From: CAVSXS01 sp963767715
GTDB taxonomy: Bacteria; Chloroflexota; Ktedonobacteria; Ktedonobacterales; Ktedonobacteraceae
Direction of reading: 5' to 3'
DNA length: 64,000 nucleotides
Assembly (NCBI GenBank): GCA_963767715.1
Contig: CAVYFA010000001.1
Location: forward strand, 558,001-622,000
Part shown: positions 26,245 to 35,410 of the stretch, piece by piece
Position numbering within the stretch: the first letter of the stretch is position 1
Layout of the letters: every line of letters begins with the position of its first letter
The notes under the pieces: generated by a model
Told to the model about the DNA's origin: nothing
The model's input: the letters and a program-made list of their open reading frames with translations, nothing else
Database searches by the model: none
Program-made: the position numbers and the translations under genes

Positions 26245-27264
26245 ATGAAACAGCACTCGTTCCGGCAACACCTTCTCCCAATATTTAGCACTGGTTTTGT
26301 TTTTCTCTTGCTGCTGAGCGCCTGTGGCGCAACGACAAGCAGCGGGTCAACGCCTACAGCCACGGCCGCGCCGAAAGGGGCCGTCTCTGTGGCGTACGCA
26401 GCATCGCTGACCAACATCATGGAGAACATGGTGAAGTCTGCTTTTGATTCAAGTACTGGCTACACATTCCAGGGCGAGGCTAAAGGCTCGTCGGCGCTCA
26501 TCAATGAGATAAAGGGAAAGCTGAGCTTCCCCGATGTTTTTATCAGCGCAAACCCAAAGCTCAATGCGCAGTTGATGGGCGCGGCCAATGGGAATTATGC
26601 CTCCTGGTATTTAGACTTCGCGCGCACCGAGATGGTGATCGGCTACAATCCGAACAGCAAATTCGCCGCGGATTTTCAGGCGGCCGCCAGTGGCTCAAAG
26701 CAGTGGTACCAGGTGCTCGAGGAACCGGGCCTGCGCCTGGGCCGCACCGATCCGCTGCTTGATCCCAAAGGCGTGAACACGATCTACACGCTTGAACTGG
26801 CGGAGAAATACTACCACCAGCCCGGCCTCACACAGAAAATCCTGGGAAGCAACGAAAATACCAGCCAGATCTTCCCGGAGGAGGAACTGGTGGCGCGCCT
26901 GGGGGCGGGCCAGCTCGATGCAGGTTTCTTCTACATCAACGAAGTCAAGGGGCCAAACATCCCCTACATCAGTCTGCCCGACCAGGTCAACCTGGGCAAC
27001 CCTTCGATGGCAGCCCAGTACGCCACTGTTACATGGAAGAATCCCAAGACTAATGCTGTGTCAAAGGGCGCTCCCATCGTGTATACTGTTACTGTTCTCA
27101 ATACGGCGAAAAATATGGCCGGTGGCATCGCTTTCGTTAACTTCCTGCTCTCGTCCCAGGGCCAATCGCTGCTCCAGGGACAGGGTATTCTGACAACGCC
27201 TTTTACAGCGGGAGGGGATAAAACGGCGATACCACAGCAGTTACAGCAATACGTACAGAGCTAA
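26245..27264 (+). CDS. Molybdate/tungstate ABC transporter, substrate-binding lipoprotein
   Basis: A 339-residue lipoprotein with a clean signal and lipobox LLSAC (C27), then a Thr/Ala linker. The binding domain has VSVAYAASLTNIMENM (anion-binding Ser), FQGEAKGSSALINEI, FARTEMVIGYNP and LGRTDPLLDPKG. The last two resemble the WtpA/archaeal ModA group, so tungstate may be the preferred ligand. It captures oxyanion outside the membrane and delivers it to the adjacent permease. First gene of a three-gene operon. Confidence 0.92.
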   Translation: MKQHSFRQHLLPIFSTGFVFLLLLSACGATTSSGSTPTATAAPKGAVSVAYAASLTNIMENMVKSAFDSSTGYTFQGEAKGSSALINEIKGKLSFPDVFISANPKLNAQLMGAANGNYASWYLDFARTEMVIGYNPNSKFAADFQAAASGSKQWYQVLEEPGLRLGRTDPLLDPKGVNTIYTLELAEKYYHQPGLTQKILGSNENTSQIFPEEELVARLGAGQLDAGFFYINEVKGPNIPYISLPDQVNLGNPSMAAQYATVTWKNPKTNAVSKGAPIVYTVTVLNTAKNMAGGIAFVNFLLSSQGQSLLQGQGILTTPFTAGGDKTAIPQQLQQYVQS

Positions 27265-27268
27265 ATTC

Positions 27269-28105
27269 ATGCAGCAAGTTTCAAGCACAGACATCACGCA
27301 GCACAGAACGACGCCTTTCCGTCCCGCCGGTAGGGGAACCGTGTTCTGGCTGCTGGCCGCCTGTATGATGCTCTATCTCATCGGACCTCTTGTCTACTTC
27401 CTCTTCGTACTGCCCTGGCCTTCCGTACCATCAACGCTCAGCGACCCGGACGCGGTGCAGGCGCTCATTACCTCCGCAGAGAGCGCTACAATTGCAACGG
27501 CGTTCATGGCCCTGTTCGGGATACCGCTCGGTTACATACTGGCACATTTTTCCTTTCCGGGAAAAAGCATCGTAAGTGTCGCCATCTACCTGCCGCTGGT
27601 TTTTCCGCCGGTCATCAGCGGCATTATCCTGCTGGTGCTCTTTGGCCCGTATGGATTGATCGGCGGGCCTCTGACAAATGCCGGCTGGGAGGTCGACGAC
27701 TCGCTGGCGGGCATCGTGATCGCGCAGATCTTCGTGGCCGCGCCGTTCGTCATCGTGGCCGCGCGCTCGGCCTTCGAGTCGATTGATCCGCGGCTCGAGC
27801 AGGTGGCCGCGACGCTGGGTCACAATCGCTGGAGCCTGTTCTGGCGTGTAAGCCTGCCACTGGCGCGCGGCGGCATCATCGCCGGCCTCATCCTGGCCTG
27901 GATGCGCGCGCTGGGCGAATTTGGCGCGACGGTCGTGCTGGCCTATCACCCATACACCATACCGGTGTTTACCTATGTCCAGTTGTCCAGCGTCGGAGTG
28001 GCGGGCGCACTGCCGCTGGCACTGTTCTCCCTGGGACTCAGCATCGTCGTGGTAGGTGCAATCGTCGTGGTTCAGCGCCGGACGGGGAAATCAATAGTAT
28101 TATGA
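27269..28105 (+). CDS. modB: Molybdate/tungstate ABC transporter permease
   Basis: A 278-residue permease with about six membrane helices. The conserved cytoplasmic EAA-type loop is VAATLGHNRWSLFWRVSLPLA followed by GGIIAGLILAWMRALGEFGAT, which is the ModB/WtpB signature. The N terminus is short and polar. It starts four bases after the binding-protein gene and overlaps the ATPase gene by four bases. Confidence 0.93.
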   Translation: MQQVSSTDITQHRTTPFRPAGRGTVFWLLAACMMLYLIGPLVYFLFVLPWPSVPSTLSDPDAVQALITSAESATIATAFMALFGIPLGYILAHFSFPGKSIVSVAIYLPLVFPPVISGIILLVLFGPYGLIGGPLTNAGWEVDDSLAGIVIAQIFVAAPFVIVAARSAFESIDPRLEQVAATLGHNRWSLFWRVSLPLARGGIIAGLILAWMRALGEFGATVVLAYHPYTIPVFTYVQLSSVGVAGALPLALFSLGLSIVVVGAIVVVQRRTGKSIVL

Positions 28106-29397
28106 TAGATAGCCATCGTGTGGGACATTCTGAGCAAATCGCATCATCAACTGAGACAGCTTCACCAGCAGCGGACTTACCTGGCGAAGTGCCTGGAGCA
28201 TTGTCGGTTGCCGTTCGCCGCGTCCTGGCCGGTTTTACCCTGGACATCGCCTTCAGCGCGCCGCGCGGACTGACCGTCCTGTTCGGGCCATCGGGCGCGG
28301 GTAAAAGTCTGACCTTGCAGGCTATCGCGGGACTTTTCCCACTCGACTCGGCCAGAATTGCGCTGGATGGCGTCGCCTGGCACGACAGCGAGCGGGGCCT
28401 CTACCTTCCTCCCCAACGCCGCCACGTTGGCTACGTCCCCCAGAACTACGCGCTATTCCCACATCTCACGGTTGAGCAGAACATCGCCTTCGGTCTCAAG
28501 GCACCTGGCAGGCAGGTCAGGGAAAGCAGGCAGCGCGTAGATGAACTCATCGAGCTGATGCAACTGGATGGCCTGGAAGACCGGCGGCCAGCGCAGCTTT
28601 CCGGCGGCCAGCAGCAGCGGGTTGCCCTGGCGCGCGCACTGGCTCCCAACCCGCTGCTGCTGCTGCTCGACGAGCCATTCAGTTCGCTCGACGCGGCGGT
28701 GCGCGAGACCTTGCGCGAAGAGATGCGCGCCCTTCACGAGCGCGTCCATGTACCAATCGTGCTGGTAACGCACGACGCTGCCGAGGCACGCGCGCTGGCG
28801 GATACGGTCATCGTGATCCAGCAGGGGCGCGTACTCCAGGTTGGCGCACCAGACGAGGTCTTTCGCTCGCCGCAGACGCGCACAATCGCCGCCCTGGTCG
28901 GGATGCACACCTGTTGGAGCGGAAGGGTCGTAGCGATCACGGATGAGGAAGCGGCCCAACCCCCCCCGGAAGCCCACGAGGGGCATCCCTACATTTCGGC
29001 AGGCCGCCCCACACGACCACGCATTGCGCGTATATTGGTGAATGACGGCCTCACAATCCATGCCTCCATTCCAGCGTCGATGCTGGTACATCTTGGACAA
29101 ACAATTGAGCTTGGCGTTCGCAGCGACGAAATACGCGTTTTCTCTGGCGACACGAGTGAGCGGATGGCAGAAAGCATCAACGAACAGTTACCGCCCATGA
29201 CGCTTGTCCCAGGCATGGTGATGCGCATTTTGCCGAAGGGGGCTTTCCATTGCATTAGCGTACTGCTGAAAACCGGGCAAACACTGGTGATCCCGATAGT
29301 TGCGCGTGAGATGCATGACCTGGGTATTGATGCTGGTTCAGGTGTGATGGTGGGGGTACCGGCTAGGGCAGTACACGTGTTCTTGGATAGAGAATAG
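28102..29397 (+). CDS. modC: Molybdate/tungstate ABC transporter ATPase with C-terminal TOBE domain
   Basis: A 431-residue ATPase. Walker A is FGPSGAGKSLTLQAIAG, the Q-loop is YVPQNYALFPHLTVEQN, the signature is LSGGQQQRVALARAL and Walker B is LLLLLDEPFSSLD. Residues past about 260 form a TOBE/Mop-like regulatory domain (GQTIELGVRSDEIRVF; TLVIPIVAREMHDLGI) that may bind oxyanion and inhibit transport. An N-terminal extension of about 35 residues precedes the ATPase core. It is coupled to the permease gene by an ATGA overlap. Confidence 0.93.
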   Translation: MIDSHRVGHSEQIASSTETASPAADLPGEVPGALSVAVRRVLAGFTLDIAFSAPRGLTVLFGPSGAGKSLTLQAIAGLFPLDSARIALDGVAWHDSERGLYLPPQRRHVGYVPQNYALFPHLTVEQNIAFGLKAPGRQVRESRQRVDELIELMQLDGLEDRRPAQLSGGQQQRVALARALAPNPLLLLLDEPFSSLDAAVRETLREEMRALHERVHVPIVLVTHDAAEARALADTVIVIQQGRVLQVGAPDEVFRSPQTRTIAALVGMHTCWSGRVVAITDEEAAQPPPEAHEGHPYISAGRPTRPRIARILVNDGLTIHASIPASMLVHLGQTIELGVRSDEIRVFSGDTSERMAESINEQLPPMTLVPGMVMRILPKGAFHCISVLLKTGQTLVIPIVAREMHDLGIDAGSGVMVGVPARAVHVFLDRE

Positions 29398-29402
29398 GCT
29401 CT

Positions 29403-30197
29403 TCACAAACCTCGCTCGCCCAACCAGCGCAGAATATGATCCGCTACATCCTGCCAGCCCGCTTCGAGCATCATATCGTGGGCCATTGGGTAGAAGGTAG
29501 CCTGCGTGTGATAGGCGCGCGCTGTGGCCTCGACTTCCTTGCGATTGAAGATCGTGTCCTTCTCACCGCCCAGCACCAGCACGGGTGACTTTACACGAGC
29601 GGGGCGCGGGAGGCTGAAGACGATCATGTCGAGGAAGGCGCGATAGGATTCGTTTTGCATGCGCGCGAAATAGGTCTGCACCTGCTCGTCTGGCATGTTC
29701 GCGCTAAAAAAGGCTTCGCGGGTGAGCTGCGGCGTTCCGACGATGGGATAGAGCTTCATCGTCGCGTTGGCTTTCACGAACTCGAGCGGATGCGTTACGG
29801 CGATGCGCAGGGTGGTACGCAGAGCACCAGTGGGAGGGACGGACGCAAGCAGTACAGCCGCGGGAACCGCGTGCTTTTCCAGGTATTTCTGCACGACGAG
29901 GCCGCCCATTGAATGCCCGATCAGGACAGGCGGGCGCTCCAGTTGTCGAACGGCCTGCTCGACATCGGCGACGTAATTGGAAATGCTCACCCAGCGCAGT
30001 TGTTTCACACCGTCGCTTTTGCCGTGCCCGCGCAGGTCGAGGGTATATGATGTGTAGCCATGCGCGGCAAAATAGGGGAGGAAATGTTCTGCCCAGCACC
30101 AACTGCTGTGCCACGCGCCATGCACAAAGAGAAGCGGCGTGGCGTGGGAGTTCGCGTCCGGTAAGTCGGGCAGGTGCGAGAGGAGTTCCAGGTGCAT
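29403..30197 (-). CDS. Alpha/beta hydrolase
   Basis: A 264-residue serine hydrolase fold. LLFVHGAWHSSWCW supplies the oxyanion HG motif, LIGHSMGGLVVQ holds the nucleophile S96, VLGGEKDTIF the acid, and FYPMAHDMMLE the catalytic His. No signal peptide is present, so it is cytoplasmic. The substrate is not predictable; closest in style are esterases or monoacylglycerol lipases. It is followed upstream by the HIT gene on the same strand with a gap of 22 bases, suggesting co-transcription with HIT and HxlR. Confidence 0.9.
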   Translation of the reverse strand: MHLELLSHLPDLPDANSHATPLLFVHGAWHSSWCWAEHFLPYFAAHGYTSYTLDLRGHGKSDGVKQLRWVSISNYVADVEQAVRQLERPPVLIGHSMGGLVVQKYLEKHAVPAAVLLASVPPTGALRTTLRIAVTHPLEFVKANATMKLYPIVGTPQLTREAFFSANMPDEQVQTYFARMQNESYRAFLDMIVFSLPRPARVKSPVLVLGGEKDTIFNRKEVEATARAYHTQATFYPMAHDMMLEAGWQDVADHILRWLGERGL

Positions 30198-30219
30198 TGC
30201 GTCACCTCGCTACAAATTT

Positions 30220-30720
30220 TTATGGCTGGTTCAGGATGGTGTCCAGCGCCTGTTTAAGTTTGCGGTAGGTGTTATCCAGGTGTTCGGGCAGCACTTTGAT
30301 ATCGGCAAGGACCGGCATGAAATTGGTATCGCCGCTCCAGCGCGGGACGACATGTAAATGCGTGTGCTCGGCAAAGCCCGCTCCGGCTATTTTGCCCTGG
30401 TTGATGCCCATATTGAAGCCATCGGGCTTCAGCGCCAGGCCTATGGCACGCAGGGCCAGTTGCGCCTGGGACATCAACTCGCTCAGCGTTTCGCCGTCAA
30501 GTTGTTCGATGCTTCCCACGTGCTGGAAAGGCGCGATCATGAGATGCCCACTGTTGTAGGGATAGCGGTTGAGCATCATGAAGCAGCGCTCCCCGCGATG
30601 GAGAATGTAGAAGTGCTCATCACGGTGCGCAGCGGGCTGGATGCAAAAGATGCATTCCTGGGAGGAGGGAGTTTCCGGCGCAACGTAAGCCATGCGCCAG
30701 GGCGCCCATAAATGCTCCAT
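30220..30720 (-). CDS. HIT family protein (AP4A phosphorylase/hydrolase type)
   Basis: A 166-residue HIT protein. It opens with EHLWAPWRMAYV, typical of the AP4A phosphorylase-like bacterial subgroup. CIFC is a potential zinc pair, LNRYPYNSGHLMIAPFQHV is the helix/strand of the fold, and EHTHLHVVPRW is the histidine triad whose central His is nucleotidylated. It hydrolyses or phosphorolyses dinucleoside polyphosphates or nucleoside phosphoramidates. Its start overlaps the HxlR stop by one base. Confidence 0.93.
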   Translation of the reverse strand: MEHLWAPWRMAYVAPETPSSQECIFCIQPAAHRDEHFYILHRGERCFMMLNRYPYNSGHLMIAPFQHVGSIEQLDGETLSELMSQAQLALRAIGLALKPDGFNMGINQGKIAGAGFAEHTHLHVVPRWSGDTNFMPVLADIKVLPEHLDNTYRKLKQALDTILNQP

Positions 30721-31124
30721 CAGTGCTCTACCGGAGGTTCAGGGAGGGGGATCCACGTCTCAGCCCACGTGTGCATTGCCTGCACAATCGGCCTGAGGTC
30801 GTAGCCTTTTTCGGTCAAGCGATACTCGACGCGCACCGGAATCTGCGGGTAAACGACACGCTCGACAATACCCTCGTCCTCCAGTTCACGCAAGCGATCG
30901 CTCAGCACGCGATCGGAAAGCCCGTCTACCGCCGCTGTCAGTTCGCAAAAGCGGCGCGGACCGCCCAGCAACGAATCCAGGAGTAGCCCCGTCCAACGCT
31001 TACCGAGCAGTTGTGCGGCGTGTTCGTAACGCGGGCACATCATTTGAACTGCGTTGGTTGACGTGGATTTGATTGTTTCTGTCGATTTGGTCGCCATGTG
31101 TTCTTGCCTGGTCTTTCTGGTCAT
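30720..31124 (-). CDS. HxlR-family transcriptional regulator
   Basis: A 134-residue winged-helix regulator. The domain runs from MCPRYEHAAQLLGKRWTGLL through GPRRFCELTAAVDGLSDRVL to RVEYRLTEKGYDLRPIVQAM. HxlR proteins sense electrophiles or redox changes, often through an N-terminal Cys; here a Cys lies just before the domain (MMCPRY). The start may be ATG 31124 or 31097. It reads divergently from the haem peroxidase across 277 bases, so it may control itself and the peroxidase. It has its own promoter on the minus strand. Confidence 0.92.
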   Translation of the reverse strand: MTRKTRQEHMATKSTETIKSTSTNAVQMMCPRYEHAAQLLGKRWTGLLLDSLLGGPRRFCELTAAVDGLSDRVLSDRLRELEDEGIVERVVYPQIPVRVEYRLTEKGYDLRPIVQAMHTWAETWIPLPEPPVEH

Positions 31125-31210
31125 CTAGCGGACCAGCATAGCCCAATTCCTGCGTACAGATTTGCGGCAAACCTGCACACAGGCGGTTGTACGCTACCGA
31201 TGTTGGACAT

Positions 31211-31239
31211 AGTATACCATGTTTTCTTATCTAACGCAA
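31211..31239 (-). promoter_or_regulatory. Promoter of the HxlR-HIT-hydrolase operon
   Basis: Read on the minus strand: TTGCGT (31239-31234), a 17-base spacer, and TATACT (31216-31211) with an extended TGG just before it. It lies in the divergent gap between the HxlR and peroxidase genes, an expected site for HxlR autoregulation. Confidence 0.65.
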
Positions 31240-31401
31240 CCCATGTTACTTACAATTTATTAGCAAGAGCAATGATAAGGTATCCTGGATTTTTGGTCAG
31301 GTAGAGTACTGGTAAAACTAACGTTGGCAATAGCTCATACATCGCATACAATGTCTAATGGGGTTCAGCAGTTTTGTTATATTGCCCACAAGGAGGATTT
31401 C

Positions 31402-32769
31402 ATGAGCGTACATAGCTGCGTTGTTGCGCTTCATCTCAAAGACGCACTTTCTACGGCGGATAGCGGCAAATATGGAAGAATGTTTTCGAATCTGCCAGCT
31501 TTAGTAACCGATGAAGCATATCTTCTGGCCCTGGGTAGAGAAGGGTCAATCATGGATGTTGATAGCGCGCATGATGAAGGTGAAACGGTCACAGATAACC
31601 CGCGCGTGGCGGCAGGGTTTCCGTTCCTGGGGCAGTTCATCGCACATGATATCACTGCTGATCGCAGCTTACTCCTCCATCATGCACGGCTGCAAGAGCT
31701 GCGCAACTTCCGCACACCGCGTCTCGATCTAGAATGTATCTACGGAGCCGGACCTTCCGGCGATCCGCATCTTTACGATTTGAATGACCTGGATAAATTC
31801 CTGCTTGGCATCAACGACATCGGCAATATGGATGATTTGCCGAGAAACCGCCAGGGGCGAGCGCTCGTTGGCGATCCGAGAAACGATGTCCACCTCATTA
31901 TTTCACAGTTGCACCTGGCCTTCCTCAAGTTTCACAATCGCATAGTAGACTGGTTGAGAGAGCAGGGAGTTCCCGCTTCGACAGTATTCAGCGAGGCGCG
32001 CAAACTGGTGCGCTGGCATTACCAGTGGATCATTGTTCACGATTTTCTCCCCTTGAACGTGGGTGAAACGATGATGGATGACATTCTGGACAATGGTGTG
32101 AACTTCTATCCCTACGAAGGCACGCCCTTTATCCCCGTGGAGTTCGCAGATGCAGCATACCGCTTCGGTCACAGCCAGGTTCGCTCGATGTATACGTTGA
32201 ACGCTGGCGGCGCAAAAGGCAACGTTTTTCCCGATTGCGCGGGCACATGCCCAGTCTTGCATAATCGTGTTGTAGACTGGTCGTATTTCTTCGAGATCCC
32301 CGGGCAGAGAAAGCCGCAGGGGAGCAAGAAGATCGATACTTCCCTAGCGCATTCGCTCATCAATCTTCCTGACTCGGTTGTGGGAGTCACTGAGCTACCC
32401 GAACAACACTCGCTCGCCTATCGCGACCTTGAACGCGGCCTGGCGCTCGATCTCCCCTCCGGTGAAACTATCGCCCGGTATATGGGAGTTGAGCCACTTA
32501 CGCTGGACGAGGTGGGATTGAACAAACGTGGTCACCAGGGCGAGACGCCATTGTTTTATTATATACTGAGGGAAGCCGAGGTTCGACATCAGGGCACGTA
32601 CCTGGGAGACGTGGGAGGACGCATTGTGGCTGAGGTGCTGATGGCGCTGCTCGATGGCGACCCGAGTTCATATAGCAACGCGGATGCAGAATGGGCGCCG
32701 ACTCTGCCGGGCGCACGGACGGGAACATTCACGATAGCCGACCTGCTGCATTTTGCCCAGGTTGCTTAG
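31402..32769 (+). CDS. Animal-type haem peroxidase
   Basis: A 455-residue member of the peroxidase-cyclooxygenase superfamily. ATG 31402 is chosen because of AAGGAGG eight bases upstream; a longer reading from 31324 lacks this. PFLGQFIAHDITADRS holds the distal H82 and adjacent D83, EARKLVRWHYQWIIVHDFLP is the conserved helix with the catalytic Arg, and YRFGHSQVR holds the proximal H257. No signal peptide is seen, so it is probably cytoplasmic. It oxidises halides or organic substrates with hydrogen peroxide. It is divergent from HxlR and followed by an exporter gene. Confidence 0.92.
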   Translation: MSVHSCVVALHLKDALSTADSGKYGRMFSNLPALVTDEAYLLALGREGSIMDVDSAHDEGETVTDNPRVAAGFPFLGQFIAHDITADRSLLLHHARLQELRNFRTPRLDLECIYGAGPSGDPHLYDLNDLDKFLLGINDIGNMDDLPRNRQGRALVGDPRNDVHLIISQLHLAFLKFHNRIVDWLREQGVPASTVFSEARKLVRWHYQWIIVHDFLPLNVGETMMDDILDNGVNFYPYEGTPFIPVEFADAAYRFGHSQVRSMYTLNAGGAKGNVFPDCAGTCPVLHNRVVDWSYFFEIPGQRKPQGSKKIDTSLAHSLINLPDSVVGVTELPEQHSLAYRDLERGLALDLPSGETIARYMGVEPLTLDEVGLNKRGHQGETPLFYYILREAEVRHQGTYLGDVGGRIVAEVLMALLDGDPSSYSNADAEWAPTLPGARTGTFTIADLLHFAQVA

Positions 32770-32834
32770 CGCCGCACCACACTTCCAGGATATTCTGGAA
32801 GTTAACAACGCTTCAATGGATGGGGAGAAGGACG

Positions 32835-34490
32835 ATGAGCCATAATATAAAACCACCCTGCGATGAAGCTGTGATCCAGACAGGCAAGCTCGCTCGGCCC
32901 GTTACTGGGGCGAGTGGAACCTGGATACTGGTCGCGACGATCCTCGGATCAAGCATGGCCTTTATCGACGGCACAGTCGTCAATGTCGCCTTGCCGGTAC
33001 TCCAGACCGACCTCAAAGCGACGTATGCCGATGTGCAATGGGTCGTCGAGGCCTATGCGCTCTTTCTCTCCGCGCTCATCCTTGTGGGCGGCTCGCTCGG
33101 AGATCACTACGGCCGCAAGCGCATCTATGCGACCGGTATTGTAGTATTCACGCTCTCTTCGGTGGTGTGCGGGTTTGCGCCTACAATCACACTGCTTATC
33201 GCCGCCAGGGCTGTTCAAGGCATCGGCGGCGCGCTGCTGGTTCCTGGCAGCCTGGCGATCATCAGCGCTTCATTCGAGAGCGAGCGGCGCGGGCGAGCTA
33301 TCGGAACGTGGTCAGGCTTTACCTCCATCACATCGGCGATCGGTCCGGTGCTTGGCGGCTGGCTGGTTCAATACGCGTCATGGAGATGGGTCTTCTTCAT
33401 CAATGTGCCTCTGGCCGTCATCGTGCTGGCGATCCTGTTCTGGCGCGTGCCGGATAGTCGCGACGAGGAAGAGGCACATCAGAGGCTGGATTGGGGGGGA
33501 GCATTGCTGGCGACGATTGGCCTGGGTGGCGTGGTCTATGGCCTGATCCAGGCGGACAATGTGGGACTGGGCAACATACAGGTCTTGCTCGCAATCGTGG
33601 TGGGAATAGCAGCGCTCCTGGCTTTTCTGCTGGTAGAGGCTCGCAGCCAGTATCCAATGGTGCCCTTGAGCCTTTTTCGCTCTCGTACTTTCAGCGGCGC
33701 AAATCTGCTGACGCTGCTGCTCTATGCCGCACTGGGTGGCGCCCTGTTCTTTCTACCGTTCAACCTGATTCGCGTGCAGGGTTATCCACCCTCTGCTGCC
33801 GGAGCAGCGAATCTGCCATTTGTCATCATAATGTTCTCGCTCTCGCGCTGGTCCGGCGGGCTGGTGGCGCGTTTCGGGGCGAAACTACCTCTCATCATCG
33901 GCCCCATTATTGCTGCTGCCGGTTTTGTGCTGTTCGCCGTGCCCGGCATCGGTGGCAGTTACTGGACGACCTTTTTCCCGGCGGTGGTAGTGCTGGGAAT
34001 AGGTATGGCGGTTACCGTCGCGCCGCTTACGACGGCAGTCATGGGAGCCGTAGACGCGCGGCGGTCAGGCACCGCTTCGGGCATCAACAACGCCGTTGCA
34101 CGCACTGCTGGATTGCTGGCCGTCGCCGTGCTGGGCCTACTCGCCCTGGCTGTCTTCAGTCCCAATTTGGGGAACTACCTGGCAACAATTCCCCTACCGC
34201 CTGGCACTCATGCTATGCTGATAGCGCAGCAAAGTAAGCTGGTGGGCATCGCTATTCCTAACGGCCTGAGCAGTGCAGCCCATGCAGCAGTACAAGGGGC
34301 TATTAATGAGTCTTTCATCGCCAGTTTTCGCGTGATTATGCTGGTCGCCGCCGGGATGGCGCTGGTAAGCGCGCTCATTTCACTCCTGCTAATAGAGGGA
34401 AAGAAACCTGCAATCGTCCCGCAGGAAGCCCCTTCATCGAAATTACCAGTGAGAACAGACGTTTCCATAGAAGGAGAACAAGTTGGCTAA
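32835..34490 (+). CDS. MFS transporter, DHA2 (14-TM) drug exporter family
   Basis: A 551-residue proton-driven exporter. ATG 32835 (MSHNIKPP) is the first start after AGAAGGA; a reading from 32691 overlaps the peroxidase gene. Fourteen hydrophobic segments are visible. Motif A is GSLGDHYGRKRIYATG, motif C-like glycine repeats occur in GFTSITSAIGPVLGGWL, and the first helix has DGTVVNVALPVLQTDL, typical of EmrB/QacA-type exporters. It overlaps the next small gene by eight bases. Substrate unknown. Confidence 0.92.
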   Translation: MSHNIKPPCDEAVIQTGKLARPVTGASGTWILVATILGSSMAFIDGTVVNVALPVLQTDLKATYADVQWVVEAYALFLSALILVGGSLGDHYGRKRIYATGIVVFTLSSVVCGFAPTITLLIAARAVQGIGGALLVPGSLAIISASFESERRGRAIGTWSGFTSITSAIGPVLGGWLVQYASWRWVFFINVPLAVIVLAILFWRVPDSRDEEEAHQRLDWGGALLATIGLGGVVYGLIQADNVGLGNIQVLLAIVVGIAALLAFLLVEARSQYPMVPLSLFRSRTFSGANLLTLLLYAALGGALFFLPFNLIRVQGYPPSAAGAANLPFVIIMFSLSRWSGGLVARFGAKLPLIIGPIIAAAGFVLFAVPGIGGSYWTTFFPAVVVLGIGMAVTVAPLTTAVMGAVDARRSGTASGINNAVARTAGLLAVAVLGLLALAVFSPNLGNYLATIPLPPGTHAMLIAQQSKLVGIAIPNGLSSAAHAAVQGAINESFIASFRVIMLVAAGMALVSALISLLLIEGKKPAIVPQEAPSSKLPVRTDVSIEGEQVG

Positions 34491-34740
34491 TCGATGTACT
34501 CATCTCGACCATATTCACCAGGTGACGCCGAGCGCGAACGGCTGCGAGGATTGCCTGAAAATCGGTGATAGCTGGGTTCACCTGCGCATCTGCCTGGAAT
34601 GCGGGCACGTAGGCTGCTGCGACTCATCAAAAAACAAGCATGCCACGAAGCACTTTCACGCTACGCAGCACCCCATCATACAGTCATTTCAACCTGGAGA
34701 AGACTGGCGCTGGTGCTATGTTGACCAGGTGATGGTATAA
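34483..34740 (+). CDS. UBP-type zinc finger protein
   Basis: An 85-residue protein that is almost entirely a zf-UBP domain, the fold that in eukaryotic deubiquitinases and HDAC6 binds the free C-terminal Gly-Gly of ubiquitin. Zinc ligands are C5/H7, C21/C24, C37/C40, C45 and the His cluster H53-H63. The end GEDWRWCYVDQV is characteristic. It starts at TTG 34483 after GGAG and overlaps the exporter stop by eight bases, so translation is coupled. In bacteria this domain is often fused to, or next to, membrane transporters. Its ligand there is not known. Confidence 0.92.
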   Translation: MANRCTHLDHIHQVTPSANGCEDCLKIGDSWVHLRICLECGHVGCCDSSKNKHATKHFHATQHPIIQSFQPGEDWRWCYVDQVMV

Positions 34741-34754
34741 CACCACGTGCCCTG

Positions 34755-35252
34755 TTACTCGTGTACAGTCTCGCTCTGCCACTCGCAGGTCGGAGGGATA
34801 CACTGCTTCAGCGCCTGGGCAAGCCCATCCAGATCAGTCACATCGTCGCGATAGACTGCCCAGGCTTTCGTTTTTTGGTCGGGCGCGGCCGGTTTGCGAT
34901 AGGCCGTGATGCTGATGCGCTTGCCATTGGGAAAGAATTCCTCTTTCACGCGGGCCAGATCTTGCCACTTCACCTCAATCACTTCGCCATTGCTGCTGCG
35001 TTTCACCAGCGCTCCCTCTTCCAATTCAATAGTAAATGGCAGGGGTGCGACGAGGCGTAAATATACCACAAAGCCCAGGATAAACAGGATTGCCACAATG
35101 GTACTGCCGACGGCCGGTAATCCTTCGTGCAGGGCAACCCACACGACCAGGACGGTCACTCCAATAACGCCAAGCGCGGTCACAATGCGCTTGAAAGGGC
35201 TAAGGCCTGGCCCGATAAAGATATGTTCGTTCGCAGTTGCCGGTGATGACAT
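34755..35252 (-). CDS. Membrane protein with PH-like cytoplasmic domain, unknown function
   Basis: A 165-residue protein. Two adjacent membrane segments (about residues 23-43 and 47-67) are followed by a mostly beta soluble part (FTIELEEGALVKRSSNGEVIEVKWQDLARVKEEFF) that resembles the bacterial PH/YcxB-like layout. No catalytic motif is seen. It stands alone between the zinc-finger gene and the divergent ROK gene. Confidence 0.7.
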   Translation of the reverse strand: MSSPATANEHIFIGPGLSPFKRIVTALGVIGVTVLVVWVALHEGLPAVGSTIVAILFILGFVVYLRLVAPLPFTIELEEGALVKRSSNGEVIEVKWQDLARVKEEFFPNGKRISITAYRKPAAPDQKTKAWAVYRDDVTDLDGLAQALKQCIPPTCEWQSETVHE

Positions 35253-35304
35253 AATGCCTCCTCCCCCATTATTGTAGCAACGTGACGGGTACTACGCAAT
35301 ATGT

Positions 35305-35310
35305 TATACT
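35305..35310 (+). promoter_or_regulatory. Probable -10 of the ROK gene promoter
   Basis: TATACT at 35305-35310 with GTGACG (35282-35287) 17 bases upstream as a -35. The leader is about 95 bases long and ends in GAGGAGCATGAATCG before ATG 35411. Confidence 0.5.
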
Positions 35311-35410
35311 GAATGCGCCGTTACCGAGGCCCACTCCGTAGCGTAATACCTGCAACACCAGTCTCAGATGGTTCGTTCAAGTTCAGCGAGTAAGAGAGGA
35401 GCATGAATCG

